A stretch of 64,000 nt of DNA from Hawksworthiomyces lignivorus (Eukaryota > Ascomycota > Sordariomycetes > Ophiostomatales > Ophiostomataceae), in NCBI GenBank assembly GCA_002917075.1, contig NTMA01000096.1:62001-126000 (forward strand), given 5' to 3'. The translations under genes and the position numbers were made by a program. Within the stretch, counting starts at the first letter, position 1. Every line of letters starts with the position of its first letter. The notes below the pieces were generated by a model. The model had not been told where the DNA came from. It worked only from the letters and a program-made list of their open reading frames with translations, and searched no databases. This document shows positions 33,039 through 44,899 of the stretch, piece by piece.

Positions 33039-34736
33039 TCAGATCTTATACTTGAATCCCTTATTCTCAATGTCCGTGTAATCAGCAAAGCCAGCCATAT
33101 TAATGGCCTCCTCTGACACATGCAACCGGGCTCTTATAGTGTTCTGCCGCCACATGTAGAGACCAAGTAACATAGTGAATACAATTCCTATCACATATAT
33201 GCCACAGAGAGCGCGAATGGCAGTCGGATAGCGTGGAGCCTCGGCAGGGAAGAAGAAAAAGGGTGAAATAATATTGCCAGCAGCATAAGCAGTAAACTGG
33301 GCGCCATTGGCAAAGGTACGTTTCGTGTGACCGGCAACGTTTGCAGCCACAATGGTCCAGGTCAAGATAATGGCTAAACCGGTGATCGGCAGCATCCAAG
33401 CGCAGGCAGCTAGATTAAGCTGCTTGCTCAGAGGGATCGTAAGGATGCCAATGAGGCCACCCAACCCCGGTATATAAGCCAAGGCAGTGACAAGAACCAG
33501 GGTGTTTGGAACCTTTGTCGTGATCCAACCGCCGCCCACAATAGTAACAAACTGAAAGGCACCGCCAGGCATCTGATACAAGACGCTCTTGAGGTCCCCA
33601 TAGCCGAAACTCTTGAGCAAAGTGGTCAAAAAGTTGGACACGGCGCCGTTTATCAAACCCAATGACAGGCCGCACACAATAGATAGGTAGATCTTGGGGT
33701 CTAACAAAGCCTCGCGCACTTGATACCAGAGGATGGTGTCGTGTTTAATGCCAGTGCGATTGCCGCGCACGCGCCATACTGCAACCAAGGATTCTTCGCG
33801 AGAAAAAAATATGCTCTGCTGGGGCGAAGATGGCATGCATATGAAGCATATAACACCGGCAACGAAACTTCCAAGCCCAGTAACCATGAAGATGAGTTGC
33901 CATGGTGTGATTTTCGGGTTGCTTGTATGACCTAGGCCCCAAGAGATACCGGCACCGATAAGCTGTGAGAGCCCATTGCAACCAAGCCAGAAGGACATGC
34001 GTAGTGGCATTTCCTCTTTGGTCCAGAACATGGTAGTGATCAGCATCCAAGCTGGTCCGATGCCAGCTTCGGCGAAGCCTAGCACGAAGCGCAACGCCAT
34101 AATGCCGGCAAAGTTTTTCGCAAGTACAGTGAAAGACAGGACGATGCCCCAAACAATCACAACGGTACCAATGAAGCGCCCTATGGGAAACTTTTGTAGA
34201 CCAACGGACATAGGATATGCGCCGAGAAGGTAACCAAAGTTGGTAATGGACGCGACCCAGGCTGTCATAATGTCATGTCAGGAGCTGAGTTCTATAACAG
34301 GTGGTTATCATGTATACTTACAATATTGATTTCCAACCAGCCCCAGATCTTTCTTGAGCCCATAGGCGTTGGCATAGTTGAGAGTGCTTTTATCCAGAAA
34401 GCTGAAAAAGTACACGACGCACATCTTGAAGTAGACGCATCAGCATAGCACAAATGAACAAATGAACAGTCACGACAGCTGTTGTCTTACCATAGGAAGA
34501 ACAATCAAATCTAGCTTGCGCAGAACGCATTTCGCCAAGATATCACGTTCTGTTGGGTCCATTCGTAGCGACTCTTCAAATAGGCCATACGCCACGTCGT
34601 CGTGTTGTTCCACACGACCATGTGGCCATTTTTCAACATTTTCTTGCATTTCGGCATCGACTTCACCCTGGGCGATATCCATTGCATGCGAATCAATTTC
34701 CGGAACGGAAGTCTTCGTGTCGTTGGCTGGAGACAT
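33039..34736 (-). CDS. MFS transporter, anion:cation symporter (Dal5-like) family
   Basis: Plasma-membrane transporter of organic anions; the family includes allantoate, nicotinate, vitamin and sugar-acid permeases. Exons 34736-34491, 34424-34322 and 34261-33039 give 523 aa. Family features: a long acidic N-terminus with DPTERDILAKCVLRKLDLIVLPM, then FFSFLDKSTLNYANAYGLKKDLGL in span 1, and GFAEAGIGPAWMLITTMFWT with KEEMPLR before span 5. About 12 spans, ending MAGFADYTDIENKGFKYKI. It is convergent with the oxidoreductase and divergent from the next regulator. A sugar-acid substrate such as a glucuronate or aldonate would fit the block, but this is inference. Confidence 0.9.
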
Positions 34737-35315
34737 GGTTGTACAACTTGTCTCCCTTCAGAAGACGGTTTTCTATTGAATGCGACAATAACCAGCCAAA
34801 GATGAAATATCCAGTGACTATTCAAGAGGAATTCTCTACTGAAGTCTCTCCTTTTATGTTCAGGTTTACATCTTTCCCCCTCACTACCGCATGTTTATCG
34901 TCTGATGGTATCACTTCTCTGCGTATGGAATTGTTTGCTTATCTAGGTATCGTTTTCTACGTTATCAACCCGGTTCGGTAAAATTCTCCTCTTAGTTAGT
35001 CTCCGGTTTTGATCCGGTCGTTCAGTCGCCCCGCAAAAGATGAAGGAGGCCCCTAGATATCAGAATCGTGGGGAAGATATTCCCCCCAAAAAGTTTTTAT
35101 TTTCTACTGCTTTTCTTACATTAGGCAATTCAGCTCTTCTGTAACGTATCAAGAAAAAGGGAATCTACTTGAGATATTAAATGGGGCGTTTGGGTCGTGC
35201 ACATCGATTCCATTACCAGAAAGAAAGGACTCGCAGATGAAATTACGCTTTACTATTGATATAGGAATCGTTTTACAAGAGCAAACGCATCGTCCCAGAT
35301 ACGTTGAAAGTAGAC
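34737..35315. other. Divergent promoter between transporter and regulator
   Basis: Contains CGGTTCGG at 34971-34978 (CGG-N2-CGG) and several single CGG triplets up to about 35020. No gene seen. Confidence 0.45.
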
Positions 35316-37510
35316 ATGCCGCGGGCGCCGCGTGTACTTCAAGCATGCCAAGAATGGTGAGAAGATAAATGAGCTTAATCGTTCTGTGATGAAGCAAATT
35401 TTCCTGGTCGCTAACCGAACTGGTAATTAGCCGATCACGGAAGATCCGATGCAGCGGCAGTCGACCACGATGCCATGCATGTCTTTCGCGTCGGCGGACA
35501 TGCCATTGGTCTGATGATTCGCCACCTGGCGGATACCACGTATTTGCTGTTGATGGTGCTAGTAGACGTCATCAACGGCAATCATCACCTCCTGTTGAGG
35601 GCTGCGAGTTCAGCAGAGACGCGGCCGCCGCAAACGACCTTCTGGGCCATGAACTACGACAGCGTATATTACGAATCTTTAGTGAACACCATCATGGACT
35701 GGAACTGTGCGGATGCATCGATATGGACAGATGTCAATCGGACAGCTGGCTTCGCCGATCTGTGAACCACCGCGCACTCCTCTATGCCATTACGACTTTG
35801 TCGGCACCATACCTTAGCGACGATGAAGTGACTCGTATCAGCAGAAATCGAAATGATAACGGCTTCGAGTCTTCTGGGTCACTGATTCACCACTGCTTGA
35901 CCAAGGCCCGGGCAGCATCACGCCAGACCTCAGACCAGCCACAGGTGACCTCTATCCAGATAAACCTATGTCTTGCTGTTCGCGAGCTTCTAGCAGCTTC
36001 ATCAGCTCGTGCATGGCTATATTGTGGACTGGCAATTCGACAAGCACAAGCATTACGCATGCGCATGGAGTATAACCAACGCCTTGATCCGCGTCAACGA
36101 GAGATCCGACGCCGCACTTTTTGGGCCTGTGTTGTCATGGACCGCCTGGTGGCTCTCTGCACATTCCGCACTCAAACTATCGATCCTAGCCTTGTTAACA
36201 TATATCTTCCAGCCAGTGATGTATCTTTCGCATTTGGCCACAGTGCTCTCGGACCTCGTGTGGATGATCTATGTTCTCGCCCTGGTGGTCAAGGCAGCCC
36301 ATCCACGGTCAATTCTCTTTCTTCTGATCAGCCGCTTAACCTCCGGCCATATTGGATAAAGACGATAATCCTCTGGGGCTATGTCGCGTCCGATTACGTA
36401 GATCACGGACGCCGGAACGTCACTATACCACCTATGGAAGGATCCTATGGTCATCACATTCAGGCCATGACCGAGTGGCAGGCAGCGCTGCCGGTTGAGA
36501 TGCAGTGGACCGAGATCAACCTGCGGGCTCATCGCTCACTCGGTCAAGCCTCCCTTTTTGCCGATATTCATTTTCTTATTGTTCATGCGGGATTTTATGT
36601 GTTGCATGAATACCTACCACAAATTTCTGAGTCTCGGGGACCACCCTCCCACCAGTCACCTGAAGACTGCTTGCTGTTGTCGGGACACGATCGTGCTGGT
36701 ATTGCCTTCGTCCACGTGGACGAGCAGCTTATTAAATCTTGCATTGACGGCGCTGCCATGGTGTTGAATATGACGCGTGCAGTCATAGACAACAATGTGC
36801 AGCGCAGTGTCGGCATGGGCGTGGCTATAGTCACTGCCTCAAGCGTATTTTTGTGGTTCTTGCACTGCAGTAGACAGACGACGCCCAACACTGTTTTTGA
36901 AGACATAGATTATGCTAAAGCTGAAAACAACATCACATTCTTGCTCTCAGTTTTAGATACAGCTTTTCCTCAGCACTGGAACTTGGCCCAGACATGGGCA
37001 TCGTCAGTTCGATCGCTAGACCGCTTTTATAGAGCACAGTACTTGTCCACGGTTCCACTTAACTCTTCCACAGATAGTGGTGGCGAAATAGGCATTGAGC
37101 ATTCGACAGTCACGCACGAAGGTGACGATGGAAGTGAACTACGACCGACTCGACTTCAAGAAGGCGATGGACTGCCAGACATTTCAATGATCCCCTGTGG
37201 ATTATACTACAAAGCGCGTCTTATAACCGGGCTTAGTATAGAAATGCCGGATCTCTTGTACCGTGAATTTCTACGACGGCACCGACAAAATTCAGATGAA
37301 ATAAATATATTGACGAGGGCTGGGATTGACCAGTCTCAAAATCTGATAAACGCAGTGAACTCGGTTACCACAGACGTGAGTAGTCAGACGCCATCAGACG
37401 CAGTGACCACTGATTTCTGGGAGTTAGACCCGGATTTTTCATACCTTGCTAGTTTGGACATAGACTTAGATTCAATCATGTGGACGACATTTCGCAATGA
37501 TGATTTATAG
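35316..37510 (+). CDS. Zn2Cys6 fungal transcription factor
   Basis: Nuclear regulator, about 706 aa. A 41-nt first exon (35316-35356) joins across a 74-nt intron to exon 35431-37510 and completes the cluster: C11-x2-C14-x6-C21-x6-C28-x2-C31-x6-C38 in ACQECRSRKIRC...CHACLSRRRTC. The middle-homology region follows (YAITTLSAPYLSDD, SSARAWLYCGLAIRQAQALRM, RRRTFWACVVMDRLVAL), typical of PF04082. The C-terminus is acidic with short hydrophobic patches, as in activation domains. A start at 35723 would drop the zinc cluster and is less likely. It is divergent from the ACS transporter and upstream of the oxidase/acyltransferase pair, either of which it might control. Confidence 0.85.
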
Positions 37511-37536
37511 CTAGAGGCAGATTCAAGATTTTTATA

Positions 37537-38652
37537 TCATAGTTTGCCACGTTGCTTTAATAGGATCTCGTCCACTAACTTGACCACACTCTTGGCGCAG
37601 CCGTACGACCCCTGATATCCCCAGCCACCATGGCCATAGTTATGCACAACCCATTTCTGGTCCATATACTGCTTCTCCACACGGACACCTGCCTTACGGA
37701 CGGGCCTGAATCCCACTACCTTGGCCACTATGTCAAGCTCGCCGCGTCCAGTCGTGTCCAGAGCAGGACAAATAGCTAGAGCGCGATCGGTAATTCGTTG
37801 CGTCAAACCATCATCAATTTGTGTATCCCAGTTGCCTTCCTGGTAACAGCCACCTACAATGGTACCACCACCACCATTTCGTTGCATAATATAGCACAGC
37901 TCATCCGGGCCGTCGTCGGAGCCAGAAGTAGCTATCATAGCTCCTAGCTCGTCCAAGTTGTTAAATCTGCTGTTGTTCGGCACTTCGTTTTTCACTAACA
38001 ATATCTGGCCGCGGACTGGGACTACTTGGCTGTCTTTCACGCCGCCAAGAGAGGAAGCACCAAGGCCGGTACAGTTGATGACAATGGCATGGTTAGAAAT
38101 GTTGTGCACCTCCCAGACATCGTTAATGTGGGCTACGTGCCGCCTCCGGAAAGTTACTCCATGTCGCAAACACTGGCCGACTAGCCACTGTAGGTAGAGA
38201 GGCACGTTAATGCAGACGGACTGGAAAGTGGCGCCAAAGTCGAAACCGTCGGGGATTTCAGCCGCATCCAGAGAGCGATAGCCCGGTAGGACGTCAGCAA
38301 ACCAAGGCCTCGGAGCCATGAGGGTCCGAAACCATTGCCCAGTAGCAGTGTCGCTGTCTTTATGGCGTCCTAGCAGCTTGACAGAGCGGAAGACTACGCC
38401 AGCCTCAGGCACATGGCGAGCCAGCCTGGCAAATTCTGGCCAAGTATCGCGCTCCCAGCGGCTATTAGCGGCGTCTGCCACGGGCATGATATTGGCCCCA
38501 GCAAAGGGAGAGGCGTAGGAAGACGGTGGCTGAGTGTCGCTGGGAAGATTCTGGGCCACGACAATGACTTGCTTTGATGGGTGCGCTTTGGCCAACAGCA
38601 GAGCTGAAGTCAACCCGGACACGCCAGCACCCAGGACAACTAATTCGGCCAT
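37537..38652 (-). CDS. D-amino-acid oxidase
   Basis: FAD flavoenzyme converting D-amino acids to 2-oxo acids, ammonia and H2O2. Single exon, 371 aa. N-terminal FAD motif VVLGAGVSGLTSALLLA; ASPFAGANIMP matches the conserved segment contacting FAD. GFRPVRKAGVRVE supplies the substrate-carboxylate Arg, and VVHNYGHGGWGYQGSYGCA is the family signature near residue 345. The C-terminal tripeptide is GKL, a weak match to a peroxisomal PTS1 (canonical SKL), so peroxisomal location is uncertain. It is convergent with the preceding regulator (26 bp apart) and divergent, over 380 bp, from an isopenicillin-N-acyltransferase-like gene, suggesting joint regulation. Confidence 0.93.
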   Translation of the reverse strand: MAELVVLGAGVSGLTSALLLAKAHPSKQVIVVAQNLPSDTQPPSSYASPFAGANIMPVADAANSRWERDTWPEFARLARHVPEAGVVFRSVKLLGRHKDSDTATGQWFRTLMAPRPWFADVLPGYRSLDAAEIPDGFDFGATFQSVCINVPLYLQWLVGQCLRHGVTFRRRHVAHINDVWEVHNISNHAIVINCTGLGASSLGGVKDSQVVPVRGQILLVKNEVPNNSRFNNLDELGAMIATSGSDDGPDELCYIMQRNGGGGTIVGGCYQEGNWDTQIDDGLTQRITDRALAICPALDTTGRGELDIVAKVVGFRPVRKAGVRVEKQYMDQKWVVHNYGHGGWGYQGSYGCAKSVVKLVDEILLKQRGKL

Positions 38653-39032
38653 GGAGAGAACAGCTACAAAAAATTATTTTCAATTCTCCAGCATGTTACT
38701 TTTATTTTCCAGCTCTGACAATTATTTATATCCTTATTCGTTTATCTTGCTATATTCTTATTGTCGTCATGCCCGTACGATTTACAGAGTACATGGGCTT
38801 AGGGAGAGATTCATCAGAGGCTCCACTTCCCGGTGCAGCTCTCGGAAGCTAACCAGATTTGGTATTTTCGCCATATCAACAGTTTAATACCTAGGGAAAC
38901 GGAAATCAATCCCAGACCATATTGAAGATAAAAGCACAGGTTGGGGCAAACTTGATCTGTTTGCGTTTGGTGTTCAAAAAAAAAAAAAAAAAACTGACCT
39001 ATAGTGGCACTATAGTAGGCACACCTGTTATC
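38653..39032. promoter_or_regulatory. Divergent promoter of oxidase and acyltransferase genes
   Basis: Shared 380-bp upstream region. It contains an A-run of about 19 bp at about 38976-38994, close to the acyltransferase start, typical of nucleosome-free fungal promoters. No obvious CGG pair noted. Confidence 0.5.
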
Positions 39033-40193
39033 ATGTTGGAGATAACCTGCTCTGGCACTTCATACGAGGTGAGCTGTCGTCGACCCTGTTCAAAACATAC
39101 TTTGCTACAGGTTTCCTAAATATATCTCATATAGATCGGCCTGCAGCATGGCTATCAAGCAGCACCTCTGATCCATGGCAGCATCCAATTTTACAGGGAA
39201 TACTTTGAGCGGAAGAGCAAGCTAGACTGGAAAGCAGCTACAGCCGCTGCCTCGCGATTTCAGCTAGTGTTAGATACCCATGTGCCACATTTAGTGGAAG
39301 AGATGCAGGGCATTGCTGACGGTGCTGGTGTTCCCTTTGCATCGATTCTAGCAATCAACGCGCGTTCAGAGATCTCCATGGGCCTGATGGATGATGGCTG
39401 CACATCGCTGGCCTGGACAACCAACTCTTTTAGCGTCGCCGGTCAGAATTGGGATTGGGAAGACCCGCAAAAAGAGCACTTGGTCCTCCTGCACATTCGA
39501 CCAAAGAATGGTCCCGTCCATGGGCGTATAGACCTGGACCAGATCACTGAGGCCGGTATTGTTGGCAAGATTGGCTTCAACGCCTGCGGCGTGGCCGTCT
39601 TTCTTAATGCCTTGCGAACTCCTGGCGTTAACTACGACGCGTTGCCAGCTCATGTCGCCTTGCGAGTTGCCATGGAGGCTCCATCGCGTGCCAAGGCACT
39701 GGCCCGGCTACGGGCGGTAGCTAATGCGGCAGGGACATCTGTGCACATTATGGTGGCAGACTCGACGGGTGCCACGTCCATCGAGTGCACGTCTGTAGAT
39801 ATTGTGACATTAGACCAGGTCGATGGGAAGCTAGTTCACACAAACCATTTTCTAGCTGAGCATGCTCCGGAAGCACCACCTGGCGCTCCTTACGCGATAT
39901 TTCCGGACACGTATGCACGCCAAGAGCGCATGACCAAACTGTTATCTGATATTAACAGCTATAGCATACACGAAAAAATTGATGACGGTAGCAAAGCCGT
40001 TCATCTAGTGCAGGATATGCTATCCGATGCTGACGGTTTTCCTGTGTCGATCAACCGAAAGAGTAACCCGCCAGGAAACTGCAGCTCAACCCTTTTTAGT
40101 ATTTCTGTAGACATGCGGGCACGCACAGCAACTGTCATCGAGGGGCGGCCAACTGAAGGCGGGCCTACGTACCATTTAGATTTAAAGAAATAG
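39033..40193 (+). CDS. Isopenicillin-N acyltransferase-like protein (peptidase C45)
   Basis: Ntn-hydrolase of the acyl-CoA:6-aminopenicillanic-acid acyltransferase family. Exons 39033-39068 and 39135-40193 give 364 aa. The N-terminus MLEITCSGTSYEIGLQHG matches the family start (compare TCxGTPxEIGxxHG). INARSEISMGLMDDGC-TS carries the self-processing site; cleavage would fall at G100|C101, with Cys101 as N-terminal nucleophile. AGQNWDWEDP is the next family block, and the C-terminal NPPGNCSSTLFSISVD is also typical. The protein ends HLDLKK, lacking the peroxisomal PTS1 found on penicillin-making PenDE, so it resembles cytosolic AatB-type homologues. No penicillin synthetase or isopenicillin N synthase is present in the window, so another amide substrate is likely. 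Confidence 0.88.
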
Positions 40194-41290
40194 AGCTTAC
40201 TTCTCTTTTTTTTTCTTTGTCCTGCCAAGATTATAAATTATAGTTGTTTTATTGAAAATATGATGCTTGATAGTTCTCTATAGAAGAAAGGAAAACGAAG
40301 AATCAGACACTGTTTATTTAAAAAGATATATGAATTTTCACATGTGGTGTAAAACGAATATTTATTGACACTGATGACTGACATGTACGTCTTGAACTTC
40401 AAGATTTACATTTAAGGTGTACATAGTGGCGCCGCGCAGAGTGTCAATATTCGCGCTTTGACTACATTAAAATAACTCACACACATGCTTCCCGTTTGAC
40501 ATTGACTCATGTAGTACTGACTCATATGAGTAAGCTCATATGAGTTTTCGAATCAATATGTTTTAATACTATTTCAGCAAGCTCCTCAGCAAAACAAGGG
40601 GGAAAAGGAGTGCCCAATATCTCGCGAAAGAAAGAGAGCGAGTAATTCGATGCTAAATTGTTACAAACTACTCCCTAATCCGGCTCAAAATTAAGATCAC
40701 AAAAAGTAGAGAGTCGCAGCAAAGTAGGTATAAAGGGAAATTCGTAATTGTTAAAGTTAGGTGCGCGAGAGATATTGGTCAGAAGGCAGACGTCGGCGAA
40801 GAGGGTGCTGTAAGCAAACAAGACTGGATATTTCGTTTGGTATAGAAATTGCAGTATAATCAAGGCACCAAAATAACATTTCCTACACTCGCTTACATGG
40901 AAGCCTTGAAATTTCAATTTTTGGCCAGGTCAACAACTTTCAGCTGTGTTGTGGAAAATCCCTTAGCCTGCGCGGCTTAGCAGTTCCATCAACCCCACAC
41001 CCCAGTACTTCTGGATAAAAATAAGCACAAGCCCAGATGCTTACGCCTACGGAAGCCTGTTTCGTTTCAAGAAACGGAGCTTCGACTTTCAGCAGGCATT
41101 GGTTCAAGTGGCTGACTCGGACTCTTATCCACAGGCAATGTGACGCTGAATATTCCACAGGACATGTGTTTTCATTTCTGCCTACGCGCAGCCACAAAAC
41201 AAATAAGAAAAGCATTCTTCACATCCTCCCAGATAGTCTCTAATTTTTTTTGGTAGCAGTAATTTGTATATAGAATCATCACCGAAACTC
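40194..41290. other. Intergenic region with palindromes and bZIP-type sites
   Basis: About 1.1 kb between the acyltransferase and the next regulator. It includes two TGACTCA sites and two CTCATATGAG palindromes (40503-40544). A short minus-strand open frame at 40675-40917 has no recognised features. Confidence 0.45.
40503..40544 (+). promoter_or_regulatory. Two TGACTCA sites plus paired CTCATATGAG palindromes
   Basis: TGACTCA at 40503-40509 and 40518-40524 matches the Gcn4/CpcA (AP-1-like) core. ACTCATATGAGT (40520-40531) is a perfect palindrome whose core CTCATATGAG recurs at 40535-40544. The array is about 310 bp downstream of the acyltransferase stop and 750-790 bp upstream of the next regulator. 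Amino-acid (cross-pathway) control is a possibility only. Confidence 0.35.
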
Positions 41291-42855
41291 ATGGCTAGGA
41301 AAGGCACCAAAAAAGTCAAGACGGGTTGCTTGACGTGCAAGTGGGTATTCTTCGATAACAGCAATCAAAGCTGTGCTATCTATGCATTGAGGACTTCGTC
41401 AATAACAAGCGTTTCAGAATCCGCAAGGTAAAATGTGACGAGACATTACCGCAATGCGAAAGATGCACAAAGACAGGCCGAAAGTGTGACGGATACCGCA
41501 GGCAACTACTATCAGCGCTTGCATGGGATTCCAGTCCAAGTCTTGGTCCCACAACGTGCATAAGCGAGCTTGAGGTCAGGGCGCTAGGTTTCTTTCAGCA
41601 CATGGTAGCACCTGTCATCTCTGGCCATTTGGACAGCAACTTCTGGACTCATATTGTCCTCCAGGTTAGCCAGCAAGAACCTGCTATCCGTCATGCCGTC
41701 GCGGCGATTGGCTCTCTATATGAGCAGTTAGGGCAAAATACCGTGGGCAAGCACCAGTTCGCCATCCAGCAATATAATCAGTCCATCAAACAGCTAGTTT
41801 CTACGCGGGATGAAACGATTGTTCTTTTTGCATGCATTTTGCTGATCTGCGTTGAGTTTCTCCAAGGCAATGTACAAGCAGCCATCACTCACTGTCAGCA
41901 CGGAATCTCGATGCTGAACAGCTCTTCGGCATCGACGTGGACTCGGGATAATCTAATGCCTCTCTTCTGTCACCTGAGTATATTCCCTTTTTTCTTTGGA
42001 AGTACTCCTTCGAATTTTCCTCTCCTTGTCTGTTTGGAGACATTGCGTCCATCTGCCTCTTTATTACCGACAAGCATTTCTCAATTGCAATTCACGCTAG
42101 ATATTCTGTCGTGTCGGGTAATACGCTTAGTCCGAAAAGGAGACGATGGCCGATTCGGAGGAACAACAACCGTGCAGACTTTGTTATTAGAAGAGCAGAA
42201 GCTTTTGGAAGAATCGCTTCAGAAATGGGAAGCATCTTTCCAAGAATTCAAGCAGCAGAGCTTCAACTCAGCATCAGAAACAATGGCATGTGCCGCACTA
42301 GAGATGAGATATCTTTTAGCAGCTATTTGGGTGTGCACAGCACTAGACACCGATGAACGCGGATATGACAAACATATCGAGAAGTTTCGGGCCATGGTTG
42401 ATTTAGCGTCGACCATCACATCGTTGACACCGCAGAAGCCTCGGCCGAGGTTTATCTTCCAGATGGGATTTCTCCCTCTGCTCTATTTTGTAGTGATTAA
42501 ATGCCGGTGTCTGCAGACGCGGCTCGCAGCATTGCATTTGATGAAAACTCTTGGAGCAGAACGAGAGTCGCTGTGGGATATGGACGTCATGCATGCTGTA
42601 GCAAAGCATGTTGTTGAAATAGAACACGATATTTGTACAGATGGGTTAGATTTACAGAACTCGACAATTAATCAACTACGGTCTACTGGAAACCAAGCAC
42701 GGGTCATGGATATGGTAATGGATGTGGATCCGCAGACTGATACGGGTGATATTACCCAGTTCAGTGGCACACGGAATAAGATTTTTTCATTCTTCCTCCA
42801 GAGTGAGGAAGACAAAATTAGAATCGTCCGAGAAGTGGTGTTAATCTCAGAGTAA
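41291..42855 (+). CDS. Zn2Cys6 fungal transcription factor
   Basis: Nuclear regulator, 495 aa. Exon 41291-41340 joins 41418-42855 and restores C13-x2-C16-x6-C23-x6-C30-x2-C33-x6-C40 (GCLTCKIRKVKCDETLPQC). The body has the pattern of the shorter Zn2Cys6/C-terminal helical class: ELEVRALGFFQHMVAP, FWTHIVLQVSQQEPAIRHAVAAIGSLYE and VFACILLICVEFLQGN. The intron inside the zinc cluster, two residues after the fourth position, is common in this class. The segment at about 42000-42100 reads less typically, but the frame stays open. It sits downstream of the acyltransferase gene; targets unknown. Confidence 0.88.
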
Positions 42856-43271
42856 TGGAAAGCAGTCTGCCTCGCTATCTGACCATTTTACTAGCCTCAA
42901 ATGGCCATCGTTGCATTTTCTATAATCTAAATATCAATCATTTTATGTTGCTAGATATTCTAAAATTGGTATCGGAATTCATTGATCTTCGTCTTTGATA
43001 TTATTATTCTCGTGAATTCTGGCATTCTCTATTGTGGCGCTTATGCAGGAATCAGTCGCTCATTGGTTGCGTCGGACTCTGTAACGAGCACAGCAAGCCT
43101 CGAGGCGGTGCTAATCTGCGGTAGGTCAGCGCATCCATGCATAATAGATTTACACGCACATTAGTTCTTCTGGAACTCGCAGCATAAATACCATCTCTTG
43201 CCCTTGCTTCTGTCCGCTTTCAACATCCACATCATTAACATATCATTTATCATCACAACTACACAGCAGGT
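42856..43271. other. Intergenic region, promoter of the RTA1-like gene
   Basis: Upstream of the 43272 start. Nothing distinctive seen. Confidence 0.4.
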
Positions 43272-44623
43272 ATGCGCTTCCTACCAGTTTTGCTTGTCGC
43301 CATCCAGGCTGGAATTGTGGCAGCATTTCCCTCTCCGACAGCAGCCGCCACGGCTATGCAAGCCACGCCTCCAAGAGACAGCGGGACAATCTCTCCAACA
43401 CCATCCCCAACGCAGTTGGCATACTTTACTTCAACCGAGGCGATTACTCTCAAGGGTGAAACCAATGGTTATGTTACTATCGCAGCTCAAACTATCGACA
43501 TCGACGTCCAGACCTGTGTGCAGACCATAGTACCTGACCAGAACGGCTATTTGCCACCCGGCACGTGCAATGCCATTTGGGACTACTATCCCAGCTTCGC
43601 TGCCGCCTTGTTTTTTGCGGGTCTCTTCGGTATACTCACAGTAGTTCATATTTGTCAGGCTGCGCACTACAAAAAAGTGCGTCAAACTCAAACTCTCCTC
43701 TTTGCCTAGCGAATCTAACAGACACCTTGTTAAATAGAAATTCTGCTGGGTTATTATAATGGCTGGTATCTGGGAGACAACGGCTTATACTTTTCGTGCT
43801 ATTAGCAGCAAGAACCAACAGAGTGTCGGTGTCTATCTAGTGTTTCAGATCTTTATCCTTCTTGGTCCTTTATGTATGTGCACATTTTCCACCTAGGTAC
43901 ACGATAATATTTTACTTACGGTTTATTTGCAGGGGTTAATGCCTTCGACTACATGGTCCTAGGTCGTGCCATCTATTTCTTCATACCCTCACAGTCGCTA
44001 TTTTCGATCCCTGCATCGACTATCGCCGCCACCTTCGTCACCCTCGACTTCGTCTCATTCATTGTGCAGTTGGTGGGGGGCAGCATGGCAGGCCCAAGCT
44101 CATCAGCGAGTGATCAATTGCGGGCCATCCACATTTACATGGGTGGTATTGGGCTGCAGCAGTTCTTTATCGCTGTCTTCATCATCTTGGTAGTTAGACT
44201 CCAGAGACAGATATCCAAAGTCAACAAAATCGACACCGAGTTGCTCACCAACGGGAAGAATTGCATGCCGCTATTAATCACGTTATACGTTTCACTCTCG
44301 CTAATTACGGTCAGTACTTGCTCTACCATACTCCTCTAAGACCTAAAAATGCCATACTAATTGTTTAGATTCGTATTATATACCGATTTGCAGAGTTCTC
44401 TGCAGGTGAAGGCACGAGTAACGCTCTGTTGACGCACGAGGCTTACTTTTATGTCTTCGAAGCGGTACCCATGTTTTTAGCCATCTTGTCATTCGCCGTT
44501 GTGCATCCTGGATCAATCCTCATTTGGCCAGATTCAGAGTTTCCCGGTTTCTGGACGACACTTAAATCACTTTTTAGAAAAAGGGACAGAGCAGAATTTA
44601 TCAAAATGTCTGTCAATGTCTAG
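43272..44623 (+). CDS. RTA1-like lipid-translocating exporter
   Basis: Seven-span membrane protein of the RTA1/RSB1 family, linked in yeasts to aminocholesterol resistance and sphingoid-base export. Exons 43272-43676, 43738-43873, 43933-44309 and 44369-44623 give 390 aa. A signal-like N-terminus (FLPVLLVAIQAGIVAAFPSP) and a Thr/Pro/Ser-rich extracellular segment of about 100 residues precede YYPSFAAALFFAGLFGIL. Family motifs follow: IWETTAYTFRAIS, FILLGPLWVNAFDYMVLGR, FVTLDFVSFIVQLVGGSM, IRIIYRFAEFSAG and YVFEAVPMFLAILSFAVVHPG. It may confer resistance to a membrane-active compound. Confidence 0.9.
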
Positions 44624-44899
44624 CCAATAGGAATACTTGAATTCGGTTTAGTGAGTTTAGATATCTTTTAGGTGTTACGGCGTTTTCTGTCGGTAGATAT
44701 ATAATTGTGTTGCGTGGAATAAGTCTGCTAGAAAGATTAGAATAAAGGAGTAAATAGGGGAAAAAAAAGTAATGCCTCGAAGATCAAATAAAAGTGTTGA
44801 ATAACAGCCCTACGTTACTTTCTTGTTATTAATATAGATGATAATGGACGCGCCTATTATAGGCCTCCATTTCCCCAGTTCCAGGCACTGTAGGGGTCG

